Source of the DNA: JADLGL01 sp963667605
Lineage (GTDB): Bacteria > Pseudomonadota > Alphaproteobacteria > Rhizobiales > Kaistiaceae
Length of the DNA: 64,000 nucleotides
Assembly (NCBI GenBank): GCA_963667605.2
Contig: CAXXUZ010000003.1
Coordinates: forward strand, 1,364,001 to 1,428,000
Direction of reading: 5' to 3'
The position numbers and the translations under genes were made by a program. Positions 17,631 through 25,934 of this stretch are shown here, piece by piece; positions within the stretch are counted from its first letter, which is position 1; each line of letters begins with the position of its first letter. The notes under the pieces were generated by a model. The model did no database searches, was not told the DNA's origin, and was given only the letters and a program-made list of their open reading frames with translations.

Positions 17631-18224
17631 ATGGGCATCGAGTTATCAACCCACCGCCGCGGCCAATCCGAGAACCGCGGCCCAGTGACTCGCCACACCG
17701 TGCCTGGCCGCAGATCCTTTGCAAAGTTATTGCTGGCTGCCTTGGCGATCCTTTGCCTGGCTGTGTCGCCGGCGAATGCGGGAAGATGGATCAATGGCGG
17801 AACTTTTGACCCACAGCGCGGCGTCGGGGTGAATTTTCTGAGGTTTCTCGCTGGAGAGGGCGAGGGCCAGATGACCATTCGATGCGATGCGCTGGACGGC
17901 TTGTGGATCGACGCCGGCGTTGCCGGCAACGCCGAATTACCGGAGGGTATCGAGTACGGTGGGAAAATCGAAGCCGACTTCACCTTCGTGCAAGGTGACG
18001 AGAGGCAGAGCGTCACCACCATCGGATCGGTGATCATTCGCCAGGACGGCGCTGTTTTGGTATCGATCGTGGGAGCCAATGTTGCACCGCTGGGCCGGCT
18101 TTTGTTGCTGCCCTTCGAAAGGCTGGACATCACCGTCGCCGGGATCACGCGTCCGGTGCCGCTTGAAGGGCTGCTCGAAGACCTTCAGGCGCTGGCGGAT
18201 CGATGCGGAGCCTGGCCAGCATGA
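17631..18224 (+). CDS. Secreted protein of unknown function
   Basis: A 197-residue protein with a long N-terminal positively charged region and a hydrophobic core KLLLAALAILCLAVSP ending at PANA/GRW, so a signal peptide of about 50 residues. Two cysteines remain after cleavage. The mature part, about 147 residues, is beta-rich by eye and matches no family I know. GAAGGAG precedes the ATG. It heads a series of small secreted proteins running the same way to 21747. Confidence 0.65.
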   Translation: MGIELSTHRRGQSENRGPVTRHTVPGRRSFAKLLLAALAILCLAVSPANAGRWINGGTFDPQRGVGVNFLRFLAGEGEGQMTIRCDALDGLWIDAGVAGNAELPEGIEYGGKIEADFTFVQGDERQSVTTIGSVIIRQDGAVLVSIVGANVAPLGRLLLLPFERLDITVAGITRPVPLEGLLEDLQALADRCGAWPA

Positions 18225-18616
18225 GTTGCGCGACCGCCGAGGTCGTGCGACTCCGCGACCGGAGCGCCGCGCCGACGCGACCGATATTCGCCGAAAAAAA
18301 GACCGTAATGCCGAAACCAACAACAATCGCGGTGAGACTGTCCGGGGCGACAATTGGTCTCACGCGTTGGAGCCATTGGGGCCGGTTGGAAGGACTTTTT
18401 CGGTTTCTATCCGGGGGGATTGGGCCTATTGTCTACATGGCACGTGGAGCGCGTCTCGGGAGATTGAAGCATGCCGCGCGCTGATCCAATCAGAAGTGAA
18501 CTTACGCGGCGATTATGGAGCGTGCCTGATGGGACGCTCCGTCTTGGGCGGTCATGCATCGCGCGGCCCCCTCTCCGAGGCGTTGTCACCAACACCAACT
18601 CGGAGGAGACACCATC
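18225..18616. other. Gap between two secreted-protein genes
   Basis: About 390 bp with no convincing gene on either strand. A hairpin, GGAGCGT at 18517-18523 pairing with ACGCTCC at 18534-18540, lies about 75 bp before the next start and may be a terminator or leader structure. Short open frames here lack ribosome sites and were not accepted. Confidence 0.5.
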
Positions 18617-19096
18617 ATGAAGAGGCTTCTAACGACCACCGCCGCAGCAGCGGCGCTCATGTTACTGCCGATCTTGTCGCAGGCGCAAGAACCCCGCGGG
18701 GTTATTGCGGGAGGGGGCCCGGTCGATCTGTGGCTTGAAGTTACGGCTGGGCCGAACGGTGAGCCGATCCTGTCGGCCAATGAGTTCGTCCTCGAAACCG
18801 GCGGTTATTACCGCCTCAATTTCGTCTGTCCCGATCCAAATATTGATGACGCGACGGGATTCCACTTCGAAGCGACGGGCCTGATCCAGAATTCGCATAT
18901 TCGCATCCTCAGCGTCGGCGATATTGAGTTCTACATGCAGGGACTGACCTTCCGCGCGATCGAGTGTGACGAAACCGGTGCGGCTCGCTTCAGCTTCCAT
19001 CCGATGCGTTCTGGCGTTTACGATCTTTATGTCAGAGATCATTCCGATCCGCCGCAGGAGGCGTTTGGCCTGTTCATCGTTGAGCGCGCCGAATAA
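18617..19096 (+). CDS. Small secreted protein, possibly cupredoxin-like fold
   Basis: A 159-residue protein that starts at ATG 18617 after a GGAGGAG ribosome site. The signal peptide runs to about SQAQ (residue 23). The mature part has an ANEFVLETGGYYRLNFVCPD segment, IQNSHIRILSVGDIEFYM and a C-terminal GVYDLYVRDH, an alternation of strands like cupredoxin domains (EFxLxxGxxYRLxF). The usual His-Cys-His-Met copper ligands are not evident, so metal binding is doubtful. Two cysteines could form a disulfide. A strong terminator follows. Confidence 0.7.
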   Translation: MKRLLTTTAAAAALMLLPILSQAQEPRGVIAGGGPVDLWLEVTAGPNGEPILSANEFVLETGGYYRLNFVCPDPNIDDATGFHFEATGLIQNSHIRILSVGDIEFYMQGLTFRAIECDETGAARFSFHPMRSGVYDLYVRDHSDPPQEAFGLFIVERAE

Positions 19097-19104
19097 CCTG
19101 ATTA

Positions 19105-19132
19105 GCCCCGGGCGGCAGCTGCCGCCCGGGGC
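19105..19132 (+). terminator. Strong hairpin terminator
   Basis: A perfect 28-bp palindrome: left arm GCCCCGGGCGGCAG and right arm CTGCCGCCCGGGGC with no unpaired loop bases other than those closing the turn, followed by ATTGTCGGTTTA. It lies 9 bp after the stop of the 18617 gene and separates it from the pentapeptide gene. Confidence 0.7.
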
Positions 19133-19169
19133 ATTGTCGGTTTAGGTACGAGGAAAATTAGGACGGAAA

Positions 19170-19838
19170 GTGAAGCCGCTCTACACCGGTCTTGCAGCGA
19201 CGGCAATGCTATGGGCGACGGCGACAGTGGCTTTCGACCCGGCGGACCTTGAGGCTGTCCTGGCGACAAAGCATTGCTTTGACTGTGACCTGACGGACGC
19301 CGATCTGGCTGGCGCGGACCTGGCTGAGGCGTATTTGACATACACAAATCTGTCCGGGGCGACCATGATTGGCGTCGACTTGGCGAATGCCTATGTCCGT
19401 TTTGCAACTCTACGAGAGGCGGACCTGACGGGTGCGAATCTGGATGGTGCGGCGCTGTGGGATGCGACCTTGACGGGCGTGATCCTGGTGAACGCGTCCA
19501 TGAGGGAAGTAGTGCTACGCGGCGCGACTTTGACAAACGCGAACCTGACGGGCGCGATCCTGATTGGTGCGTATCTGACCAACACGAATTTGCGGGGTGC
19601 GATCCTCGGGGACGCGGACCTGACTGGCGCGGACATGACTCGGTCGGCCCTGCAAGGCGCGGATCTGGCTGGCGCAACCCTCGCAGGCACGATCCTTGCG
19701 CACGCTGGACTGCAGCGTGCGGACTTGACGGATGCGAATCTGATTGGCGCCAACCTTGAGGGCGCCGACGTGACGGGCGCTATCTTTTGCAGAACGACAA
19801 TGCCCGACGGCAACATCAACAACGCCGATTGCCCCTGA
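19170..19838 (+). CDS. Secreted pentapeptide-repeat protein A
   Basis: A 222-residue protein starting at GTG 19170. Signal peptide to about residue 21 (TATVA/FDPAD). Then a short cap, LATKHCFDCDLT, followed by about 30 tandem pentapeptides of the A(D/N)LxG type (for example LTDADLAGADLAEA) from residue ~40 to ~200, which should fold as a right-handed quadrilateral beta-helix. The C-terminal cap FCRTTMPDGNINNADCP carries two more cysteines. Nearly the same caps occur in the gene at 21109, so the two are paralogues. Unlike Qnr proteins it is exported. Function unknown. Confidence 0.9.
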   Translation: MKPLYTGLAATAMLWATATVAFDPADLEAVLATKHCFDCDLTDADLAGADLAEAYLTYTNLSGATMIGVDLANAYVRFATLREADLTGANLDGAALWDATLTGVILVNASMREVVLRGATLTNANLTGAILIGAYLTNTNLRGAILGDADLTGADMTRSALQGADLAGATLAGTILAHAGLQRADLTDANLIGANLEGADVTGAIFCRTTMPDGNINNADCP

Positions 19839-19934
19839 TTTAACTTCACCACGACCAGATCGGAATTTCGGCCATGGCTATGACCACCGCCAACAGTGTG
19901 GATTTGTAAGACAAATCAACAGGGAGATCGAACC

Positions 19935-20966
19935 ATGAAGCTTCTTCTCGGTACCGCGGTCGCCGCTCTCATCGTTGGTGGCACCATCGTCATCGCCACG
20001 GCGCAGCCCCGGCAGCCCCAACCATTTCTCGCCGGTCAGCCAGTCGGCGTCATCACCCGCGGCGAATACACGCCCTTGTCGGACAATGTGAGGGTCTTTG
20101 GCAGCCTCGTGGCGGTCAAGGGCTGCGCCTATGACACCGATCGCGGCCTCATCGTCGCCTCCAGCGGCGGCTACGGCCAGAACTTCGTCCCAAACGACGC
20201 CTACGTGTCATTGGTTAACCATGACGGCAGTGTCCACACGCTGAGATGGATCGGCGTTAATCGCAATGGTGGCCTCGTTCTCAACCAGCCGCTCGGCAGC
20301 ACGATCGTGAACGGGACGCTTTACATAGCCGATATTGATGGCGGCCTACGAGGTCCAGCTGGTAGCCTGAACACGCCCACCGTCTCGGTCATCCGAATGT
20401 TCAGCATGGCAACGGGTGCGCCGATCGGCTCGATCACCACCGACGCGTCCACCGGCTTCAACGACATCGCCGTTGCCGCCGACGGTACGATTTATGCAGT
20501 TCAGAGCGGCCCGCTGGGGGCGTACCCGCCGCCAGAGAGCATGCGTATATACAAGATCGCGCCCGACGGTACCCAGTCAGTTCTGATTGAGGGCGAGCCG
20601 CTGAGCCGCCCCAGCGGTATCGCGATCGATGGCGATGGAAATTTGGTCGTGGTGAATAACCGCACCGACGATGTGCTCACCTTCTCGCTAGACGGTCAGC
20701 TATTGCTCACCGAGGATGCGGCCGCAACCGGCGCCGCCGCCTCAGACATCGAAGAGGGAAACGTTGGGATCGTCGTCACGGCCGATGGGACCAAGTATGT
20801 GGGCAGCAACCGGACAGGTGTGATTACTCGAATTCGTCCAGGGCAAGCTGCCGAAGTGGTCGCCAGCGGCATTCCGGGCGCATGGTCGATGTGCCACGAT
20901 ACCGACGCCAACCAGCTCGTCGTACCGATGGACGGCAACGCCTTGGCTTTCGTCCCGCTCGACTAG
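19935..20966 (+). CDS. Secreted beta-propeller protein (SMP-30/NHL-like)
   Basis: A 343-residue protein starting at ATG 19935 after CAGGGAG. Signal peptide to about IATA/QPRQ. The rest is a run of blades with the pattern of NHL or SMP-30/gluconolactonase-like propellers: FNDIAVAADGTIYAVQSG, RPSGIAIDGDGNLVVVNN and GIVVTADGTKYVGSN. No complete metal-site set for SMP-30 lactonase can be assigned by eye. It lies between two paralogous pentapeptide proteins, so a shared extracytoplasmic role is likely but unproven. Confidence 0.8.
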   Translation: MKLLLGTAVAALIVGGTIVIATAQPRQPQPFLAGQPVGVITRGEYTPLSDNVRVFGSLVAVKGCAYDTDRGLIVASSGGYGQNFVPNDAYVSLVNHDGSVHTLRWIGVNRNGGLVLNQPLGSTIVNGTLYIADIDGGLRGPAGSLNTPTVSVIRMFSMATGAPIGSITTDASTGFNDIAVAADGTIYAVQSGPLGAYPPPESMRIYKIAPDGTQSVLIEGEPLSRPSGIAIDGDGNLVVVNNRTDDVLTFSLDGQLLLTEDAAATGAAASDIEEGNVGIVVTADGTKYVGSNRTGVITRIRPGQAAEVVASGIPGAWSMCHDTDANQLVVPMDGNALAFVPLD

Positions 20967-21038
20967 GACGACGCGTACCGTCCCGCAGTACGGGCTCTTG
21001 TGATGACGTGTCCCGCAGTGCCGGTGCCCGGACACTTC

Positions 21039-21060
21039 GAGGCGGTGTTGACGCCGCCTC
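21039..21060 (+). terminator. Hairpin between propeller and second pentapeptide gene
   Basis: GAGGCGG and CCGCCTC arms enclose TGTTGACG, about 72 bp after the propeller stop; ATCACCTCC follows, without a long T-run. It may be a weak terminator or mRNA-end hairpin. Confidence 0.4.
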
Positions 21061-21108
21061 ATCACCTCCGTCCGGTGCTTGGGTTGGATTGACGAAAAGG
21101 GAATAAAG

Positions 21109-21747
21109 ATGAAACGGCTTTTCGTTCTGATCGCGTCAACGGGTCTATTGAGTGCGGCGGCGGCGTTCGCGTTCGATCAGGCGGAACTAGACGCATTTCA
21201 CGCCACCAACGCATGCGAGGGATGCGACCTGACCGGAGCCCTGCTGGGCGGGAGGGACCAGTCGGATGCCAAGCTGGCCGGCGCCGATATCAGCAACACC
21301 TTCATCCGCCAGGAGACATTGGACCGGGCAGATCTGACCGGCGCGAAAATCGAGGACGCCTTCTTCCTTGAATCCAGGGCAATCGCCGCGATCTTCGTGG
21401 GCGCTGATATGACTCGCGTCGGCGTGGAGAACACCGTGATGATGGAGGCAGACTTCAGCGGCGCGGTCCTGATCGAAGCCAACTTCAACAATGCCGACCT
21501 TCGCTCAGCGGTTTTCGTCGGAGCCGATTTGACGGGCGCGCATCTGACAGGCTCAGTGCTGAGCGGCGCCGATCTGACCGGGGCCAACCTAACTGGTGCG
21601 GTCATCGACCGTAGCATCCTGACAGACGTGAACTTGACTGACGCCAACCTAACGGATGCAACAATTGCCCGTACCGGCCTCACGACGGTTACTTTCTGTC
21701 GGACGATCATGCCTGACCGCACCGTCAACAATGAGGGGTGTCCATAA
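21109..21747 (+). CDS. Secreted pentapeptide-repeat protein B
   Basis: A 212-residue paralogue of the protein at 19170. It starts at ATG 21109 (MKRLFVLIAS, with AAAGGGA upstream) and has a signal peptide to about AAFA/FDQAE. The N-terminal cap ACEGCDLT, the pentapeptide helix (LTGANLTGAV and similar) and the C-terminal cap FCRTIMPDRTVNNEGCP match those of protein A. The middle repeats are more degenerate (FFLESRAIAAIFVGADMTR), suggesting divergence after duplication. Function unknown. Confidence 0.9.
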   Translation: MKRLFVLIASTGLLSAAAAFAFDQAELDAFHATNACEGCDLTGALLGGRDQSDAKLAGADISNTFIRQETLDRADLTGAKIEDAFFLESRAIAAIFVGADMTRVGVENTVMMEADFSGAVLIEANFNNADLRSAVFVGADLTGAHLTGSVLSGADLTGANLTGAVIDRSILTDVNLTDANLTDATIARTGLTTVTFCRTIMPDRTVNNEGCP

Positions 21748-21917
21748 CCCATCAGCACGGCCCCCGATTTTCGAAGGGAGCGACGGTGAGAAGCTGAGGC
21801 CGCGTTGCTGGCGAATGCAGTACTCGTTTGGGCGGCGTTGCTCGCCGATGAGACCGACCGGCCTGCGATTCTCGCCGCCGGCGACCTCCAGTGACCGACT
21901 GTTTCGGTGTGTTTGCT

Positions 21918-22211
21918 TTAGGGCTCCGACAAATGTCTTGACCAGCGCTTGATGACCTTCTCCGGTTGGCGCTTCTCTGGGTTTGCCAAGCGCGTTCGGT
22001 GGGCGATCACCAAGGCCGTCTGGCGGTCTCCGGATTCCATCAGGACCTTGGCAAAGCCCAAGGTGGCTTTGGTCAGGGCCGGATTCAGAATAGCGGCAGC
22101 GGCTAGCAACGCCGCCGCCGATCCGGACCCCTGTTTAGCCGCGTGGCCGCCTTCAACAAACAGCAGCTCGCCAAGAGCGCAGAGGATCCATTCTTGGAGT
22201 TCTTCATCCAT
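21918..22211 (-). CDS. Hypothetical helical protein (97 aa), possibly truncated
   Basis: A 97-residue protein starting MDEELQEWILCALGELLF. The pattern ALLAAAAILNPALTKATLGFAKVLMESGDRQTALVIAHRT looks like one to two TPR-type helical hairpins with the alternating small and large residues of that repeat. Codon use is coherent. The start lies 10 bp from the left end of an IS3 element, so promoter and possibly the N-terminus have been removed. No family recognised. Confidence 0.55.
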   Translation of the reverse strand: MDEELQEWILCALGELLFVEGGHAAKQGSGSAAALLAAAAILNPALTKATLGFAKVLMESGDRQTALVIAHRTRLANPEKRQPEKVIKRWSRHLSEP

Positions 22212-22306
22212 CGTCTCGATTGTCCGGCGTCAGCGCCCCTGGGACAGATTGGGCGGATTGAACAAGAGAGGGTTTCTGGCTCATCTTAACCCACGAGGGA
22301 TTGAAG

Positions 22307-22686
22307 ATGAGACGGAACACCAATCACCAGAAATCCCCGCATCGGCCGAGAAGGTCGTGAAGGACATCCGGCGGGCGACTCGTCGGCAGTTCGGCGCCGA
22401 AGAGAAGATCCGGATCGTTCTGGAGGGCCTGCGCGGCGAGGACAGTATCGCTGAGCTGTGTCGCCGTGAGGGGATCAACCAGAACCTCTATTACCGCTGG
22501 TCGAAGGACTTCCTGGAGGCCGGGAAGAAGCGCCTGGCGGGTGACACTGCCCGTGAGGCTACCTCCGATGAGGTCCGGCATCTTCGCAGTGAGGCACTGG
22601 CACTCAAGGAGGCCGTTGCTGACCTGACGCTGGACAACCGTCTACTCAAAAAAAGCATGATCGCGGATGGGGGAGAGGAGGCATGA
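22307..22686 (+). pseudogene. IS3 orfA, copy 1, frameshifted by 5-bp insertion
   Basis: Helix-turn-helix protein of the IS3 transposase pair. After AACACCAATCACCAGAAA, five extra bases (TCCCC, 22334-22338) are present that copy 2 lacks, so the frame from the ATG at 22307 hits a stop after 17 codons. The rest (RRQFGAEEKIRIVLEGLRG through ADGGEEA) is intact in another frame and might be read from an internal start. An A7 run at 22648-22654 is the likely -1 slippery site for making the OrfAB fusion. Confidence 0.8.
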
Positions 22687-23663
22687 GGTATCCACTATCG
22701 GAGAAGCTGGAGATCATCCGGCTGGTTGAGCGATCCCATCTGCCGGCCAAGCGCACGCTGGCGCAGTTGGGCATTCCCCGCACCTCGTTTTATCGCTGGT
22801 ACGACCGCTATCTGACCGGCGGACCGGAGGCCCTGGAGGACCGCCGCTCGCGGCCTGGCCAAGTCTGGAACCGTATCCCCGATGAGGTGAGAGACCGGAT
22901 CGTACAGCTGGCGCTGGACGAGACGGATCTGTCGCCGCGGGAACTGGCTGTCCGGTTCACAGACACAGAGGGCTACTTTGTATCGGAATCCTCGGTTTAT
23001 CGACTGCTCAAGGCCCATGATCTGATCACCAGCCCGGCCTTTATCGTCCTCAAGGCGTCCGACGAGTTCCAGGACAAGACCACGGCGCCAAACCAGCTCT
23101 GGCAGACCGACTTCACTTACCTCAAGGTCATTGATTGGGGCTGGTTCTACCTCTCCACCGTGCTCGACGACTTCTCGCGCACCATTATCGCGTGGAAGCT
23201 CTGCACCACGATGAAGGCCGAGGACGTCACCGATACGCTGGAACTGGCGCTCAAGGCGTCAGGTCGCGATCGGGCAACGGTCATTCACAAGCCACGGCTC
23301 CTGTCTGACAACGGCTCCAGCTACATCGCCGACGATCTGGCCAAATGGCTCGACGACCGCGATATGGAGCACATTCGCGGCGCTCCCTATCATCCGCAAA
23401 CCCAGGGCAAGATCGAGCGTTGGCATCAAACCCTGAAGAACCGCATCCTTTTGGAAAATTACTATCTGCCTGGCGACTTGGAGACACAGATCGAGGCCTT
23501 CGTCGGCCACTACAATTATCACCGCTACCACGAGAGCCTGGGCAACCCCACGCCGGCCGATGTCTACTTCGGGCGCGGCCAGACCATCCTGTTGAAAAGA
23601 GAAAAGATCAAACAAAAGACGCTACAAACCCGGCGCTTGCAATACCGCAAAACCGCCGCATAA
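22683..23663 (+). CDS. IS3-family transposase OrfB, copy 1
   Basis: Retroviral-integrase-type DDE domain of 326 residues. Catalytic residues are seen in LWQTDFTYLKV (Asp), RLLSDNGSSYIA (Asp) and GKIERWHQTLKNR (Glu, after PYHPQTQ). The N-terminal part has an HTH (YPLSEKLEIIRLVERSHLP). The ATG overlaps orfA by ATGA, and orfB is in the -1 frame relative to orfA. It differs from copy 2 at a Tyr/Cys and a Gln/Arg position. Confidence 0.93.
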   Translation: MRYPLSEKLEIIRLVERSHLPAKRTLAQLGIPRTSFYRWYDRYLTGGPEALEDRRSRPGQVWNRIPDEVRDRIVQLALDETDLSPRELAVRFTDTEGYFVSESSVYRLLKAHDLITSPAFIVLKASDEFQDKTTAPNQLWQTDFTYLKVIDWGWFYLSTVLDDFSRTIIAWKLCTTMKAEDVTDTLELALKASGRDRATVIHKPRLLSDNGSSYIADDLAKWLDDRDMEHIRGAPYHPQTQGKIERWHQTLKNRILLENYYLPGDLETQIEAFVGHYNYHRYHESLGNPTPADVYFGRGQTILLKREKIKQKTLQTRRLQYRKTAA

Positions 23664-23738
23664 AATGACCAACCAGATGGGCCGAACCCTCTCTTAAATC
23701 AGGCCGCTCATCGGTTCCAAATTACCTGACGACGGACA

Positions 23739-23978
23739 ATCAACGAAAATGGACTCGACAATCGCCCAGGCAATCTCAAATGGGACACGCAGAGGAACAA
23801 TCAAAACGATCCAAGACTGTCCGCCTATCGTCGAATTCGTGTTTCGCCGAAGTCGCCATCAGTATTGTCTAGTCGCGCGAAGAGAAGAGGCATCTATGAT
23901 AGCATTCTTGATCTTGCGCTTGATCTAAGACGACGCCGGTCGAACAACGACAATGCCGACAAAAAGGTGGCGGCATGA
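23739..23978 (+). pseudogene. HNH endonuclease, C-terminal fragment
   Basis: Directly after the IS3 right end an open frame reads INENGLDNRPGNLKWDTQRN, the hallmark C-terminal half of phage HNH homing-type endonucleases (the zinc/metal His is expected just before and is missing). The frame runs 80 codons to a TGA that overlaps the ATG of the methyltransferase fragment by 4 bases, as in a compact phage operon. The N-terminus was lost with the IS3 insertion or a later deletion. Confidence 0.7.
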
Positions 23979-24228
23979 GCTTTGCGCCGCTTCCGACCGG
24001 GCTGTTCGGAACGATCCTCGCTGACCCGCCTTGGGCTTTCCGTACCTTTGGCGGCGCCGACGTCACACCGCACCGAACGAAGGCCGACCACTACATGACG
24101 GCCGGAGTCTCGGCGCTCTCGACAATCCCTGTCGCTAGCGTGGCGGCTCGGAATTGCGCGCTGTTTATGTGGGCAGTCGACTCGCATCTTGACCAAGCGA
24201 TCGAATTCGGCCGGGCTTGGGGCTTCAA
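23975..24228 (+). pseudogene. MT-A70-family adenine methyltransferase, N-terminal fragment
   Basis: The first 84 codons of an N6-adenine DNA methyltransferase of the MT-A70 type common in phages: the catalytic DPPW motif lies in TILADPPWAFRTFGG near residue 17 and is followed by HYMTAGVSALSTIP and CALFMWAVDSHLDQAIE. The reading frame is then cut by an IS1380 element (its end is near 24229). The C-terminal half, expected to contain the remaining SAM-binding region, is not found elsewhere in the window. Confidence 0.78.
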
Positions 24229-25870
24229 CCGACATTCCCCAGATGACATCCAAATTCGCGGAAATCGTACCACGGCCCCATCTCCAAGGGAACTCTGTTC
24301 CCATTGCAGCCATCCGATGACATGATTTTGGTAATCGGCCAGCGCGTGGAAGGCCATTTGGTCGTTTCTCTTGCCATCCAGACACACCTCTCGTGTCGCA
24401 ATCTCCTTGCCGTCGATTCCCTCGGCCTACGCCGGAGCGGGTCTTCGTCGTAGATCATCAATCAGGCTCAAGATTTTCTGGAACAAGCTTCTTGGGACTG
24501 CAACCTCGGCCAATTGAAATGTGACGTACCGGCCATGGCTGACAACTTTCGCACCGATCTTGACCAGCTTCTCCCTCAGCGTCGTCAGCGACCATTGCTC
24601 CACGGTATCGGGCAACGCCAGGGTACGCATGAAGTTGCCGAGGTTATAGGCGAGTGCATGCAGCTGGAGCCGGACGGCATTGTTGCGTAACGAACGGCAT
24701 GACAGCCGCGTCCACTTGATGGCGTTCTTGCCTTCCTTGATCCATTGCCCGGCAGTGTCGCGCTGATTGTAGAACGCAACAACCCGCTCGGCAGGACGGC
24801 TCAGGTTGGTGACGATGAAGCCGACGCGGGGATACAGTTCCCCTGAGTGCCACTCCACCTTGGCGACGACCCGGCGGGGCTCCGTCCAGCTACCGGCCCG
24901 ATAGCTGAAGTTCGCGTAATACCGACGAACTTCCTTCGGCGGCCGACCGACGGGGCGCTTGAGCAGGTGCGCGATGCTGTCGTGCAGCACCTTGTTGGCC
25001 AGAAGCCGGATGGCGTACTTGAAGCCTTCCGCTTCCAGAAACTCATAAACCTCGGGCGAGGCGAAGGCGGCGTCACCACGGAAATAACGCCGGAGTGTCT
25101 TGTTCCGGTATCGAGCGACCACCGGGTCCAACACATCGCGCCATTCATGGGCGCTGTGCACGTTGCCCGGACGCAGGGCGCAACGCTCCAGATCGCCGAA
25201 CTGGTTGAACACGAACAGCGGGTGATAGCACGTGCAGCCGAAGTGACCGTTGTAGGCCGTGCCCTCCTGGTCACCGTAGGTCGGGCTGACGGAGCTGTCC
25301 ATGTCGAGCACGATAATCTTCGGCGGCTTGCGCTCGTTAACCTGGTCGATCCAGATGCCCAAAAGGTCAGCGAGCGCGGCGAGGTTGTCATTGGTGGCGA
25401 GTAACTCCGTCTCGAACCGGCCCATCTGGCTGGTCGATGCGCCGCCGCGCTCGACAGCCCTGCCGCCGACGATCCACCGCATCGCAGGATCGCGCCCCAG
25501 CCGGTCGGCGTCGTTCACGTCCTCGTACCCGGCGAGACGACCATAGACGGATTGGCGAAGGAGACCGATGATGCCGTGCCAACCGTTCTTGCCGGTCCGG
25601 CTGTCAGCAATAACGTCACCGGCCAGCGTGGTCAGGCCGAGGGCTTCGTCCAGTTCACGATAGGCGAGCAGACCAGCGTCTGACGTGATCCGCGAACCGT
25701 GGAACTCGAACTTCAGTCTTCGGTCGAAAAACGCCCGCAGCAGCCCCCGATCCGACTCACCCTCCAGGTTCCGCATTCGACCCACTCTCCGTCTGATCTA
25801 ATCCACTGATTCTTACACAGGAATCAGACGGAAACCGCATCAGATGGATCGGTCACTTGGGGAATGCGGG
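24229..25870 (-). mobile_element. IS1380-family insertion sequence, copy 1
   Basis: About 1.64 kb with inverted-repeat ends CCGACATTCCCCAGATGAC on the left and, on the other strand at the right, CCCGCATTCCCCAAGTGAC. The same end contexts occur at the second copy (27533-29174), which points to the terminal CC being part of the element, as is usual for IS1380 relatives. Identical flanking duplications are not seen. Inserted into the MT-A70 methyltransferase gene. Confidence 0.9.
24427..25785 (-). CDS. IS1380-family transposase, copy 1
   Basis: A 452-residue DDE transposase. Motifs are KIIVLDMDSSVSPTYG (Asp), YFRGDAAFASPEVYEFLE (Asp) and the later LRNNAVRLQLHALAYNLGNF typical of the IS1380 C-terminus. 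It differs from copy 2 by only two residues (Leu for Pro in SGELYPRVG; Glu for Lys in NLEGESDRG). A transposase-proximal leader with GATTCCTGTGTAAGAATC-like dyad precedes the start in the element. Confidence 0.93.
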   Translation of the reverse strand: MGRMRNLEGESDRGLLRAFFDRRLKFEFHGSRITSDAGLLAYRELDEALGLTTLAGDVIADSRTGKNGWHGIIGLLRQSVYGRLAGYEDVNDADRLGRDPAMRWIVGGRAVERGGASTSQMGRFETELLATNDNLAALADLLGIWIDQVNERKPPKIIVLDMDSSVSPTYGDQEGTAYNGHFGCTCYHPLFVFNQFGDLERCALRPGNVHSAHEWRDVLDPVVARYRNKTLRRYFRGDAAFASPEVYEFLEAEGFKYAIRLLANKVLHDSIAHLLKRPVGRPPKEVRRYYANFSYRAGSWTEPRRVVAKVEWHSGELYPRVGFIVTNLSRPAERVVAFYNQRDTAGQWIKEGKNAIKWTRLSCRSLRNNAVRLQLHALAYNLGNFMRTLALPDTVEQWSLTTLREKLVKIGAKVVSHGRYVTFQLAEVAVPRSLFQKILSLIDDLRRRPAPA

Positions 25871-25934
25871 ATAATTCCCCAACTAAGGGCAGAGTGCGTT
25901 GCGCCCTTTGCCGGAGTGACGATCCTCCCGCAGC

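Larger units (their letters stand above)
22221..23738 (+). mobile_element. IS3-family insertion sequence, copy 1
   Basis: A 1518-bp element with ends TGTCCGGCGTCAG and, on the other strand at the right, TGTCCGTCGTCAGG; an inner repeat AAGAGAGGGTT is also shared by both ends. Contains orfA and orfB overlapping by ATGA. It is nearly identical to the copy at 34004-35516 in the same orientation, apart from a 5-bp insertion in orfA. No clear target duplication flanks it: CGAT on the left, ATCA on the right. Cuts an HNH nuclease gene at its right side. Confidence 0.93.

Noticed and set aside
18145..18363. A 72-codon minus-strand frame with one hydrophobic helix
   Set aside because: No ribosome site, overlaps the end of the secreted protein gene, and contains no recognisable domain.
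24847..25404. Open frame opposite the IS1380 transposase
   Set aside because: Shadow of the transposase, repeated at copy 2.
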